Shown one piece after another: positions 53,037-61,816 of a stretch of 64,000 nt of DNA (the stretch's first letter is position 1; every line of letters starts with the position of its first letter). Source of the DNA: JANQEU01 sp965242805 (GTDB lineage Bacteria > Bacteroidota > Bacteroidia > Cytophagales > Cyclobacteriaceae); the NCBI GenBank assembly GCA_965242805.1, contig CBDETD010000002.1:4340001-4404000 (forward strand), written 5' to 3'. Position numbers and translations under genes: made by a program. Under the pieces are notes generated by a model that saw only the letters and a list, made by a program, of their open reading frames with translations, was not told where the DNA came from and made no database searches.

Positions 53037-53789
53037 ATGAAATTACAGGGAAAAATAGCTGTGGTCACAGGTGGTGCCAGGGATATTGGTCGTGCTGTTT
53101 GTGTCAAATTGGCCAAGGAAGGCGCCAAAGTCGTTGTAAATTATTTTGACAGCGAAGCGGATCGTGAGGCTACATTGGCAGCCATTTCGGAAGTAGGTGG
53201 AGATGCCATTGCTGTTTATGCTGATGTTACCAAGCAGGAAGATATCGATAATTTAGTGTCAAAAACAAAAGATGCTTTTGGGGATCACATTGATATTCTG
53301 GTAAATGTAGCTGGAGGTCTCTTCGCAAGGAAAAAAGTAGAGGAAATCGATGAGGCATTTTATGATCTGGTGATGAATGTGAATTTCAAGTCAGTTGTCT
53401 TTGTAACACAGGCATTCAAACACATGATGGGCGAAGGTGCTTCGATCATCAATTTCGCTTCACAGGCAGGACGTGATGGAGGTGGACCAGGCGCCGGAAT
53501 TTACGCTGCTTCAAAAGGAGCTGTTTCCACCTTGACGAGAGCCTGGGCCAAGGAACTAGGACCTGAGGGTATCCGTGTAAATGCACTAAACCCTGGAATG
53601 ATCGCAACCAAATTTCATGATGATTTCACCAGGGATGAGGTAAGGATGAACGTTGCCAATGCGACCCCGTTAAGGCGAGAGGGGAAAGCGGAAGAAGTAG
53701 CAGATCTTGTAGCATACTTAGCTGGCTGCGAATCCTCATTTATGACTGGGAATAGTGTAGATATAAATGGAGGATTAGCTTTTTCTTAA
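53037..53789 (+). CDS. Short-chain dehydrogenase/reductase, candidate DEH reductase (copy 2)
   Basis: A 250-residue classical SDR: TGGARDIGRAVCVKLA, NVAGG, Ser in IINFASQAGRD, Tyr-x3-Lys in YAASKGA. It is related to the SDR at 46007; both share AGR/AGW...GGGPGAGIY(G/A). Either or both may reduce DEH to KDG. Two copies with different coenzyme preference (NADH and NADPH) have been reported in alginate degraders; whether that applies here cannot be told from the sequence. Confidence 0.85.
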   Translation: MKLQGKIAVVTGGARDIGRAVCVKLAKEGAKVVVNYFDSEADREATLAAISEVGGDAIAVYADVTKQEDIDNLVSKTKDAFGDHIDILVNVAGGLFARKKVEEIDEAFYDLVMNVNFKSVVFVTQAFKHMMGEGASIINFASQAGRDGGGPGAGIYAASKGAVSTLTRAWAKELGPEGIRVNALNPGMIATKFHDDFTRDEVRMNVANATPLRREGKAEEVADLVAYLAGCESSFMTGNSVDINGGLAFS

Positions 53790-53868
53790 ATGGAATCAAT
53801 ACTTCCAACATTTTCCAAGAATTATTTTGGCCAAAGCTTACCCAATTAAAATATCGATAGCAGCACAA

Positions 53869-54819
53869 ATGAATGAAATAGAAACTTCTAGGCGTCATTT
53901 TGTAAAGAAAATTGGCGCTTTGGGATTATTGGCACCATTTACGGGAATTGTATTTGGGCAATTAGCACAGATTGACAAACCACTAGAAGTTCATATTTTT
54001 TCCAAGCACCTGCATTTTTTGGATTATCATGAAGCTGCTGAAACAGCCGCAGAAATTGGCTTCAAGGGATTGGACCTGACTGTTCGTCCAAAAGGGCATG
54101 TATTGCCCGAAAATGTAATAAAGGATCTTCCATCAGCGGTCGGGGCAATCAAAAAAGCTGGATTGAAATGTGAAATGATCACTACAGCTGTCTCTGATGT
54201 GGAAAATCAATTGGATGCTGATGTTATTAAAGTTGCCGCTGGAGAGGGAGTAAAATTTTACAGAAGTAACTGGTTCGAGTATAAGAAAGATTTGTCGTTA
54301 GAAGAGTCATTAGATTTTTACAAGGAAAGGGTACGACAATTGAGTGAATTTAATAAAGAACACAACATTGTTGGATGCTATCAAAACCACTCCGGAATCA
54401 AGATAGGAGCCTCAGTTTGGGAAGTCAGAAAGATTTTGGAGACTGCTGATACCGATTTCTTTGGCGCCCAGTACGATATAAGACATGCCGTGGTAGAAGG
54501 GGGTCGTTCCTGGCCAAATGGGATCAAATTACTTAAGAAGCATATAAAGACTGTTGCTCTCAAAGATTTCAAATGGGGTAAGGTCAATGGTCAATGGAAA
54601 ATAGTGAATGTCCCTATTGGAGAGGGTATGATTGATTTTAAAAACTATTTCAAAATGCTAAAAAGTTATAGTCTAAAACCACCGGTGTCCTTGCATCTCG
54701 AATACCCTCTTGGTGGTGCTGATAAGGGTAGACGTGAACTCACTGTAGACAAAAAAGTTGTTTTTGATGCAATGAAGAAGGATTTAAGCTTAATTCAGAA
54801 GATTTGGAAAGTGGCCTAA
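53869..54819 (+). CDS. Sugar phosphate isomerase/epimerase-like TIM barrel protein, exported
   Basis: A 316-residue protein. The N-terminus MNEIETSRRHFVKKIGALGLLAPFTGIVFGQ is a Tat-type signal. The rest is a xylose isomerase-like TIM barrel (AP endonuclease 2 family): HFLDYHEAAETAAEIGFKGLDLTVRPKGH, NHSGIKIGASVWEVRKIL, GAQYDIRHAVVEGG and a C-terminal SLHLEYPLGGADKG with acidic metal residues. A GTG or TTG upstream would lengthen it by 14 residues, but ATG at 53869 keeps the signal intact. Its role in alginate use is unknown; a sugar epimerase or lyase in the periplasm is possible. Confidence 0.72.
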   Translation: MNEIETSRRHFVKKIGALGLLAPFTGIVFGQLAQIDKPLEVHIFSKHLHFLDYHEAAETAAEIGFKGLDLTVRPKGHVLPENVIKDLPSAVGAIKKAGLKCEMITTAVSDVENQLDADVIKVAAGEGVKFYRSNWFEYKKDLSLEESLDFYKERVRQLSEFNKEHNIVGCYQNHSGIKIGASVWEVRKILETADTDFFGAQYDIRHAVVEGGRSWPNGIKLLKKHIKTVALKDFKWGKVNGQWKIVNVPIGEGMIDFKNYFKMLKSYSLKPPVSLHLEYPLGGADKGRRELTVDKKVVFDAMKKDLSLIQKIWKVA

Positions 54820-54848
54820 TTGAAACCTTATGTAGAAGTGAAGCGAGA

Positions 54849-55880
54849 ATGAACAAGATTTTGATTGTGGATAGATTTGATTTCAGAGATAACATAAGGA
54901 ACTCAGTGAGCAAGTACTTTCATTTAGTTTGTTATGTACTTTTTTTCATATCAGGTGAAGTTAGTGGACAGTCTTATAACGTCCCCTACGATATTCCACG
55001 ATTTCAGTCATTCATTAGTGGATGTAAACTCCAGGCCCCAACAAGTGCTACCATCGCCACATCATCAGATCTTATGAATGGTTACACATCAGAATGGTTT
55101 TATGTTATTGAGGAGGATAAAATAGCCATGAGACAATCAGGTGAAAGTATGCGTACTGAATTTCGGCATCAGACCAATTGGAATCTTTTGGAAGGAGATC
55201 GCTCATTTCATGGAAGACTGAAGGTTGAAAAGCAAACCTGTGATCAAGTGACTGTGGTCCAGATTCATGATGATGCCAATGCCGGAAATGGCCCTAACAA
55301 GCCTCTTCTACGAATTTATAAGCACCTGGCTAAATCACCTGCGAATCATTTGTGGGCCGCAATAAAAACAGATGTAAGCGGGACCAACACTACACATATT
55401 GACTTGGGATTGGCGCCTACTGAATATTTCGATTGGGATGTGATTTTAGAGGGTGGTAATCTTATTATTAACATCGATGGTATCGAAAAAGTCAATGAAA
55501 ACGTGTCATTTTGGTCTTTCCCAAGCTATTGGAAAGCTGGAGTTTATCTGCAAGATAATGGTGAAGCCATCGTTTACTTCGATGAGCTCTACTTGGACGG
55601 AAGAAAAGGAGAAGTACTATCTAGTAGTGAAGGTCTTTCCACCTGGGTTACTGTCTTTCCGAACCCTACAGATTTATTTGCCAACATTGATATTGATGAC
55701 AAAAGTTTCATGAATGGTACTATAACTCTTTTCAATTTAACTGGAGTGATACAACGGACAGCTATCATCACTGATCAGAAAATGGAGTTCAGGCTTCCCG
55801 AGGAAAATGGTATGTATTTATTAAAAATTGAGAATGGAGGCACATCAAAAACCTTAAAGGTGATTAAGAAAACCGAATGA
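54849..55880 (+). CDS. PL7 family alginate lyase with T9SS sorting domain
   Basis: A 343-residue protein. Signal peptide then the PL7 jelly roll with the three family motifs: RTEFR (residues 102-106), QIH (138-140) and YWKAGVYLQD (227-236). The Ile in QIH is common in G-preferring or mixed enzymes. The C-terminal 75 residues (VTVFPNPTDLF... to ...LKVIKKTE) are a T9SS type A sorting domain, so the enzyme is released outside the cell or held on its surface. The ATG at 54849 was chosen; an in-frame start 45 bases upstream adds no signal features. Confidence 0.9.
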   Translation: MNKILIVDRFDFRDNIRNSVSKYFHLVCYVLFFISGEVSGQSYNVPYDIPRFQSFISGCKLQAPTSATIATSSDLMNGYTSEWFYVIEEDKIAMRQSGESMRTEFRHQTNWNLLEGDRSFHGRLKVEKQTCDQVTVVQIHDDANAGNGPNKPLLRIYKHLAKSPANHLWAAIKTDVSGTNTTHIDLGLAPTEYFDWDVILEGGNLIINIDGIEKVNENVSFWSFPSYWKAGVYLQDNGEAIVYFDELYLDGRKGEVLSSSEGLSTWVTVFPNPTDLFANIDIDDKSFMNGTITLFNLTGVIQRTAIITDQKMEFRLPEENGMYLLKIENGGTSKTLKVIKKTE

Positions 55881-55899
55881 CATCTGAAAAACACGTTTT

Positions 55900-57792
55900 A
55901 TGAAAATCACATTATACACATATTTTGTGGTTTTGAGTCAGTTTGTAATTGCACAAACCAGATTCGATGTCTCATCTCGAGAGGATTTTGATGCTGCTCA
56001 TGATGCTGCAACTTCCGGAGACTCTATTGTTTGGGCTCAGGGAACATTTAGTGATGTGTTTATGGATATCAGGAAGGACGGACTTATTGTTACTACCTCC
56101 GTCTCTGGTACAGCAATATTTGACGGAGCCTCCAAGGTAGAGATTGAAGGAGATGACGTCACACTTAGTGGATTACAATTTATTGGAGGGAACATAGGCA
56201 CTTCTCATGTCATTCGTATTTGGGGCGATGATGTTCTTGTAACTCAGATCAATATTGCGGACTACACCAGCTACAAATACCTCATCGTTGATGAAGATTC
56301 CAAAAGGACCACCATCAGTTATTGCAACTTTGAAAATCGACTCAATCTGGATGATCAGAATATCTTGTCCATCCTTGTCGATGACACCGAACCGGGATAT
56401 CATAAAATTCAATATTGTTCCTTTAAGAATTTTGAAGGAACAGGAAATGATATGGGAATTGAGCCGGTTAGAATCGGTGTAAGTACTCAGGCAGAGTTTG
56501 ATAGTCGTACCATCGTGGAGTATTGTTATTTTACTAACTGTGATGGGGACGGTGAATTGATCTCAAATAAGGCAGCTCAAAATGTAATTCGTTACAATAC
56601 TTTTCAGAATAATTCAAAAGCAGAGCTCGTCTTAAGACATGGAGATGATGCAATAGTCTATGGAAATTTCTTTTTAAATAATATGGGTGGAGTTAGAGTG
56701 AGGGAAGGATCAAATCACTTTATCTACAACAATTACTTTGAGGGTTTGGATAGGAGAACCATTTACTTACAAAATGAAGAATCAGATCCACTCTCGGATA
56801 TTCATATCTATTTTAATACTATCATTAATTCCGCCGAAATCATACTTGGAGGAGATGGTGGCAACAATCCACCGACTAATGTAATTTTTGCCAATAACAT
56901 TTTTGCTGATCCTGTGGATCAACTGTTTGAAGATCCAACCGGAAATGAGACATGGCTTGGGAATATTTCTATGGGTGTATTGGGAATTAGTACCCAGATC
57001 GGAATTGATGAAATAAATCCCAGGTTTGCTATAAATGATTCCGGATTCTACCAGATAACGACTGCGAGTCCTGCCATCGACAATGCCAGCTCCGGTTATC
57101 CTAATATACCGGGTTTCGAAGGGTTGGGTTACGACACAGAAGTTGCATTGGATCTAATGGGACATGACAGGCCAGAATCGATTGCATTGAAAGATGTCGG
57201 AGCTGTAGAATATTCAGCAGATCTCTTGGTGCAGCCTCATGTCAACGAAGAGAACACAGGACCTTTCTATTTATGGGCCCAAAACAGAGTTGCTATTGAT
57301 ATTGATGATTTAGAAGGAGGTGAAATTTTACTAGATCCTCATTTTGATGAGTATATAATTGGTTCTGTGATCACGGCAACGGCTGAGCCAGATGCTGGAT
57401 TCGAATTCATCAATTGGTCAGGTGATATTCAGGGAAATGATAATCCAATAGAATTTACTGTTTCACCAGGGATGGAGATTAGTGCTGAATTTATACCTAA
57501 AGTTCTAGGTATGATACCTGAAAAGTCGATAAGTTTTTACCCTAATCCGACAGACGATAGTTTGGTTATCGAATGGCCTGATTATGGGTACAACAATATG
57601 TCCATTGTGATTATTTCGATAACTGGGAACACTATTTTGAAAAGGGAAGCGCGGCTTATGCAGTCTTCAAATTTCACTTTTAAAGTTGATGTCTCCGGAT
57701 TAGCACCGGGAACCTATTTCCTTAAAGGCATAATCCATTCGAAAAAGGGCTATTCATTGGTTCAAAGCTCGATGAAGTTCATCAAAAACTAG
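55900..57792 (+). CDS. PL6 family alginate lyase with T9SS sorting domain
   Basis: A 630-residue protein: signal peptide, then a single parallel beta-helix with the catalytic Lys224 (GELISNKAAQNVIRYNTF) and Arg246 (AELVLRHGDDAIVYGNFF). A bacterial-repeat-like domain follows near 460-525 (ITATAEPDAGFEFINWSGDIQGNDNPIEFTVSPG), then a T9SS sorting domain (SISFYPNPTDDSL... to ...SSMKFIKN). Unlike the lipoprotein PL6 at 46827, it is exported beyond the cell. It starts 19 bases after the PL7 gene and the two form an exported lyase pair. Confidence 0.9.
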   Translation: MKITLYTYFVVLSQFVIAQTRFDVSSREDFDAAHDAATSGDSIVWAQGTFSDVFMDIRKDGLIVTTSVSGTAIFDGASKVEIEGDDVTLSGLQFIGGNIGTSHVIRIWGDDVLVTQINIADYTSYKYLIVDEDSKRTTISYCNFENRLNLDDQNILSILVDDTEPGYHKIQYCSFKNFEGTGNDMGIEPVRIGVSTQAEFDSRTIVEYCYFTNCDGDGELISNKAAQNVIRYNTFQNNSKAELVLRHGDDAIVYGNFFLNNMGGVRVREGSNHFIYNNYFEGLDRRTIYLQNEESDPLSDIHIYFNTIINSAEIILGGDGGNNPPTNVIFANNIFADPVDQLFEDPTGNETWLGNISMGVLGISTQIGIDEINPRFAINDSGFYQITTASPAIDNASSGYPNIPGFEGLGYDTEVALDLMGHDRPESIALKDVGAVEYSADLLVQPHVNEENTGPFYLWAQNRVAIDIDDLEGGEILLDPHFDEYIIGSVITATAEPDAGFEFINWSGDIQGNDNPIEFTVSPGMEISAEFIPKVLGMIPEKSISFYPNPTDDSLVIEWPDYGYNNMSIVIISITGNTILKREARLMQSSNFTFKVDVSGLAPGTYFLKGIIHSKKGYSLVQSSMKFIKN

Positions 57793-57838
57793 TTTCATCT
57801 AATAAATTGAAAGCAAATAATTATAACCAACGATTTAA

Positions 57839-58888
57839 ATGAGTAATAAAGTTGTAACCTTCGGTGAGATCATGCTACGACTAGCACCTCCAGGATTTCT
57901 CAGGTTTTCGCAGACCACCAGTTTCGATGTTATTTATGGTGGAGGGGAATCCAATGTAGCGGTCTCTCTGGCTAACTATGGTATTCCAATCGAGTTTGTA
58001 ACCAGACTTCCTGATAATGACATCGGTGAGTGCGCTTTGATGGAGATGCGAAAAAGAGGAGTTGGAACAAAATTCATAGCAAGAGGTGGGGATCGATTAG
58101 GTATTTATTTTCTGGAGACTGGTGCCGTAGCAAGAGGAAGCAAGGTGGTATATGATAGAGCGCATTCTGCTATGTCTGAGATCACTGCCGGAATGATCGA
58201 TTGGAAGGAAGTTTTTAAAGATGCCAAATGGTTTCATTGGACAGGGATCACCCCCGCCATCTCGCAGGGTGCTGCCGACGCCTGCCTGGAAGCCGTAAAA
58301 ACGGCCTCAGAAATGGGAGTAACCATTTCTACAGATCTGAACTATAGAGCGAAGTTGTGGAAATATTGTGATGATGCTCATAGGGAGGAGATAATGACCG
58401 GTTTGACTTCTCATTGTGATATTGTGCTGGGTAATGAGGAAGACGCTGAAAAGCACTTTGGGATTAAACCGGAAGGTTTGGATATAACCAAGCAAGGCCA
58501 CGAGGTAAAGGCAGAGGCTTTTCTATCTGTATGTCAACAAATGATGGAAAAATTCCCAAGGGCTAAGAAGGTAATCACCACCTTAAGGGGATCCATTTCG
58601 GCTTCACATAACACATGGGCTGGAGTGATGTATGATGGAGAAAAAATGTATGAGTCGCGCCAGTATCAGATCACAGATATTGTTGATCGCGTAGGTGGCG
58701 GAGATAGCTTTATGGGTGGATTGATCTATGGATTAATTACCTACCCTGATGATGATCAAAATGCCTTGGATTTTGCTGTTGCTGCTTCTTGTCTAAAGCA
58801 TACGATTAAAGGTGATGCCAACTTAGTAACAGTTTCGGAAGTCGCGAAGCTGATGGGTGGGGATGCGTCAGGTCGAGTGGTCCGATAA
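57839..58888 (+). CDS. kdgK: 2-keto-3-deoxygluconate kinase, PfkB family (copy 1)
   Basis: A 349-residue PfkB-family kinase. It starts VTFGEIMLRLAPPGFLRFSQTTSFDVIYGGGESNVAVSLANYG, the sugar-binding block, and has the ATP/anion-hole motif DRVGGGDSFMGGLIYG near the C-terminus. KDG kinase phosphorylates KDG to KDPG. It is the first gene of a group of four metabolic genes. A second, related kinase lies two genes downstream; both keep the DxxGxGD catalytic site, so neither is obviously dead. Confidence 0.9.
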   Translation: MSNKVVTFGEIMLRLAPPGFLRFSQTTSFDVIYGGGESNVAVSLANYGIPIEFVTRLPDNDIGECALMEMRKRGVGTKFIARGGDRLGIYFLETGAVARGSKVVYDRAHSAMSEITAGMIDWKEVFKDAKWFHWTGITPAISQGAADACLEAVKTASEMGVTISTDLNYRAKLWKYCDDAHREEIMTGLTSHCDIVLGNEEDAEKHFGIKPEGLDITKQGHEVKAEAFLSVCQQMMEKFPRAKKVITTLRGSISASHNTWAGVMYDGEKMYESRQYQITDIVDRVGGGDSFMGGLIYGLITYPDDDQNALDFAVAASCLKHTIKGDANLVTVSEVAKLMGGDASGRVVR

Positions 58889-58906
58889 TTCAAACAATAT
58901 GCCTTC

Positions 58907-60133
58907 ATGAATACGAAATCGATAGCCATAATTTGTGGTGGAGGTCCGGCTCCAGGAATTAACACTGTAATTAGCACGGTAGCCAAGGTTTTTCTAAATG
59001 ATGGCTACAAGGTCCTTGGTATCCATGAAGGATACAAAGGTCTATTCTCTGCTAATCCTGAAATTGTGGATTTCGACTTTGAGCACGCAGATAGAATATT
59101 TAGTCGGGGAGGATCTTCACTGGTAATGAGCCGGTTTAAACCAAAGGATCACGAATTCAGGATCGATTTTTTTGTCAACCACAATGTAAAATTATTAGTG
59201 ACTATCGGCGGAGATGACACGGCAAGTACGGCGAATCGGATTTCGAAGTTTCTCCAGGACAATGACCTTGAGGTCAGGACAATTCATGTTCCGAAGACCA
59301 TTGATAATGACCTCCCATTACCAGATCGAAATCCCACATTTGGTTTTCATTCAGCAAAGGATGAGGGTGTGAAAATTGGGAACACGGTATATGAGGATGC
59401 CCGTACAAGTCGCAATTGGTTTGTCATGTCAACGATGGGTAGAACTGCCGGGCATCTGGCATTTGGAATCGCAACCGGGTGTCATTTCCCCATGATGATC
59501 ATTCCGGAGATGTTCAATAAAACTAAACCTACACTGGATAAGATTGTTGGTCTCATCATTTCTTCCATTGTCAAGAGGATGATTCTGAACATCAATTACG
59601 GGGTTGTCGTGGTAGGTGAGGGTGTTTTTCACGATATTGATGAAGAGGAGTTGAAGAATTGTGGTATTCTGTTCACCTATGATGACCATGGACACCCCGA
59701 ACTAGGAAATGTAAGCAAATCAGATATCTTCAATGTGCTACTGCAGCAAAAGCTGAAAGATATTGGTATAGAAATTAAAAGCAGGCCAGTCGAGATAGGA
59801 TATGAATTGAGGTGCTGTCGACCCATTGGTTTTGATCTAACACTTTGCACATTATTAGGGATTGGAGCTAAGAAACTTTACGATGAGGGATTGACAGGAT
59901 GTATAGTCACCGCCAATTCCAATGGGGATATTTCGCCAATGTACTTAAAGGAGTTTGAGGATGAAAATGGCAAAATACCTCCACGCTTGGTGGACATGGA
60001 TTCGGAAATTGCCAAGTTATGTCTTCATAATCTCCATTTCATTTCGGAAGATGATTATGATAATGCTCGGCATGTACTTTCAGATCCGCAAGATTATGAC
60101 TTCAACAAAATCTTAGAATGGCATGGTACCTAA
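58907..60133 (+). CDS. pfp: PPi-type 6-phosphofructokinase
   Basis: A 408-residue phosphofructokinase. The two phosphoryl-donor markers are of the pyrophosphate type: GGDDTAS with Asp104 (ATP enzymes have GGDGS) and PKTIDND with Lys130 (ATP enzymes have PGTIDND). MGRTAGHLA is also present for sugar binding. Such enzymes catalyse the reversible fructose-6-phosphate/fructose-1,6-bisphosphate step. In a locus that yields glyceraldehyde-3-phosphate, running it towards fructose-6-phosphate makes sense. It overlaps the second KDG kinase by 11 bases. Confidence 0.88.
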   Translation: MNTKSIAIICGGGPAPGINTVISTVAKVFLNDGYKVLGIHEGYKGLFSANPEIVDFDFEHADRIFSRGGSSLVMSRFKPKDHEFRIDFFVNHNVKLLVTIGGDDTASTANRISKFLQDNDLEVRTIHVPKTIDNDLPLPDRNPTFGFHSAKDEGVKIGNTVYEDARTSRNWFVMSTMGRTAGHLAFGIATGCHFPMMIIPEMFNKTKPTLDKIVGLIISSIVKRMILNINYGVVVVGEGVFHDIDEEELKNCGILFTYDDHGHPELGNVSKSDIFNVLLQQKLKDIGIEIKSRPVEIGYELRCCRPIGFDLTLCTLLGIGAKKLYDEGLTGCIVTANSNGDISPMYLKEFEDENGKIPPRLVDMDSEIAKLCLHNLHFISEDDYDNARHVLSDPQDYDFNKILEWHGT

Positions 60134-61136
60134 GAAAGTCGTAACATTTGGAGAGGTAATGATGAGGCTTTCACCGCCTGGTCATGCTAAATTCTCACAG
60201 GCCACTTCCTTAGATCTTGCTTATGGAGGAGGTGAAGCGAATGTGGCAATTTCACTGGCTTATTTAGGATTAAATGCTGCACATGTTACAAAATTCCCGA
60301 ATAACCTGATTGGGAAAGCGGCGACTCAGTTTTTAATGCACCATTGGGTTGATACAAGTTGGATTCAATACGGTGATGATCGGATTGGTAAATACTTTTT
60401 GGAGAAAGGAGCAGTTCATCGGTCAAGTGAAGTGATTTATGAGCGGGATGATTCAGCTTTCGCAAATATTTCAAAGGAAACTTTCAATTGGGAGGAGATT
60501 TTACAAGATGCTAGTTGGTTTCACTGGACGGGAATTACACCTGCTATTTCGCAAGGAGCGGCTGATAGTTGCCTGGAAGCAATCAAGACAGCAAATAAGT
60601 TAGGAGTAAAAGTCTCCGCAGACGTCCATTCCAGAAAAAGTCTTTGGAAATATGGGAAGACCAAACAGGAAATAATGCCAGAATTATTGGCAGGCTGTGA
60701 CGTTCTCATGGCGAGCTCTTGGGATATCGCTGAAGTATTTGGATTTGAGTTCAATGAAGATGGGGACAGTTTCAAAAGCACCTGTGAGAAACTATGGGAT
60801 GGCTGTCCAAAAATTGAAAAAGTGTTTGACAAAAACAGGGAATCAATCAGCGCCTCCCACAATCGAATACAAGGTAAGATGTGGAATGGTGAGGCCGTTG
60901 TGAAAACACCCGAACTTGATGTGACCCACATTGTGGATCGTGTTGGAACGGGAGATGCATATGCAGCAGGAGTTATTTACGGTCTGCTTCGTTATTCGGA
61001 TGATATGAAGGCTTTGAAATTTGCTACAGCAGCATGTGCTTTAAAGCACACCATTGAAGGCGATGCCAACATGGTATCCAAAGAGAATGTGGAGGTGTTA
61101 ATGGAAGGAAATACAACAGGTAGAATCATTAGATAA
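60123..61136 (+). CDS. kdgK: 2-keto-3-deoxygluconate kinase, PfkB family (copy 2)
   Basis: A 337-residue PfkB kinase similar to the copy at 57839 from end to end: VTFGEVMMRLSPPGHAKFSQATSLDLAYGGGEANVAISLAYLG at the N-terminus, WFHWTGITPAISQGAADSCLEAIKTAN in the middle, DRVGTGDAYAAGVIYG at the ATP site. The block WFHWTGITPAISQGAAD is identical in both. Either one kinase is redundant or the two differ in substrate (KDG versus another 2-keto-3-deoxy acid). The start codon lies inside the preceding gene, so translation is likely coupled. Confidence 0.9.
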   Translation: MVPKKVVTFGEVMMRLSPPGHAKFSQATSLDLAYGGGEANVAISLAYLGLNAAHVTKFPNNLIGKAATQFLMHHWVDTSWIQYGDDRIGKYFLEKGAVHRSSEVIYERDDSAFANISKETFNWEEILQDASWFHWTGITPAISQGAADSCLEAIKTANKLGVKVSADVHSRKSLWKYGKTKQEIMPELLAGCDVLMASSWDIAEVFGFEFNEDGDSFKSTCEKLWDGCPKIEKVFDKNRESISASHNRIQGKMWNGEAVVKTPELDVTHIVDRVGTGDAYAAGVIYGLLRYSDDMKALKFATAACALKHTIEGDANMVSKENVEVLMEGNTTGRIIR

Positions 61137-61147
61137 ATAAAAAGACA

Positions 61148-61816
61148 ATGGCAAAATTCTCAAGGATTGAAGTTTTGATGAAAATGAAGGATACAGGTAT
61201 TGTTCCTCTTTTTTATCATTCGGATATTGAATTATCCAAAAGAGTATTGAAAGCTTGTTATGATGGTGGAGCCCGGGTGTTGGAGTTTACCAATCGCGGT
61301 GATATGGCTCATGAAGTCTTTGAAGGGCTGATTAAATATGTTAATCTGGAACTACCGGAAATGGCATTGGGAGTTGGATCGCTTACGGATCAAGGAACTG
61401 CGTCATTGTACATGCAAATGGGTGCCAATTTCGTGGTCACACCGGTCTTAAGGGAGGATATTGCTATTGTATGTAATCGCAGGAAAGTTCTTTGGTCCCC
61501 AGGGTGTGGTTCACTTTCTGAGATCACGAAAGCTGAGGAACTGGGGTGCGAATTGGTTAAACTATTTCCAGGTGGTACCTATGGACCTGGATTTGTGAAA
61601 GCCATAAAAGGTCCACAACCCTGGACCAGTATCATGCCAACAGGGGGAGTTGCGCCCACTGAGGAGAGTATGAAATCCTGGTTTGAAGCAGGGGTTTTTT
61701 GTGTGGGGATGGGCTCGCAACTCATCTCTAAAGACATAGTTAAAAATGAAGACTACGATACCCTGAAGGAAAACGTAAGAAGCGCAATTGCTATCGCCAA
61801 AAAATTCAACTATTGA
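61148..61816 (+). CDS. kdgA: KDPG aldolase (2-dehydro-3-deoxyphosphogluconate aldolase)
   Basis: A 222-residue class I aldolase. The Schiff-base Lys is in CELVKLFPGG (Lys138), with Glu46 and Arg50 in VLEFTNRGDM, matching the KDPG/KHG aldolase family. It splits KDPG to pyruvate and glyceraldehyde-3-phosphate, the last step of the alginate route before central metabolism. It starts 12 bases after KDG kinase copy 2 and overlaps the following transporter gene by four bases. Confidence 0.92.
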   Translation: MAKFSRIEVLMKMKDTGIVPLFYHSDIELSKRVLKACYDGGARVLEFTNRGDMAHEVFEGLIKYVNLELPEMALGVGSLTDQGTASLYMQMGANFVVTPVLREDIAIVCNRRKVLWSPGCGSLSEITKAEELGCELVKLFPGGTYGPGFVKAIKGPQPWTSIMPTGGVAPTEESMKSWFEAGVFCVGMGSQLISKDIVKNEDYDTLKENVRSAIAIAKKFNY

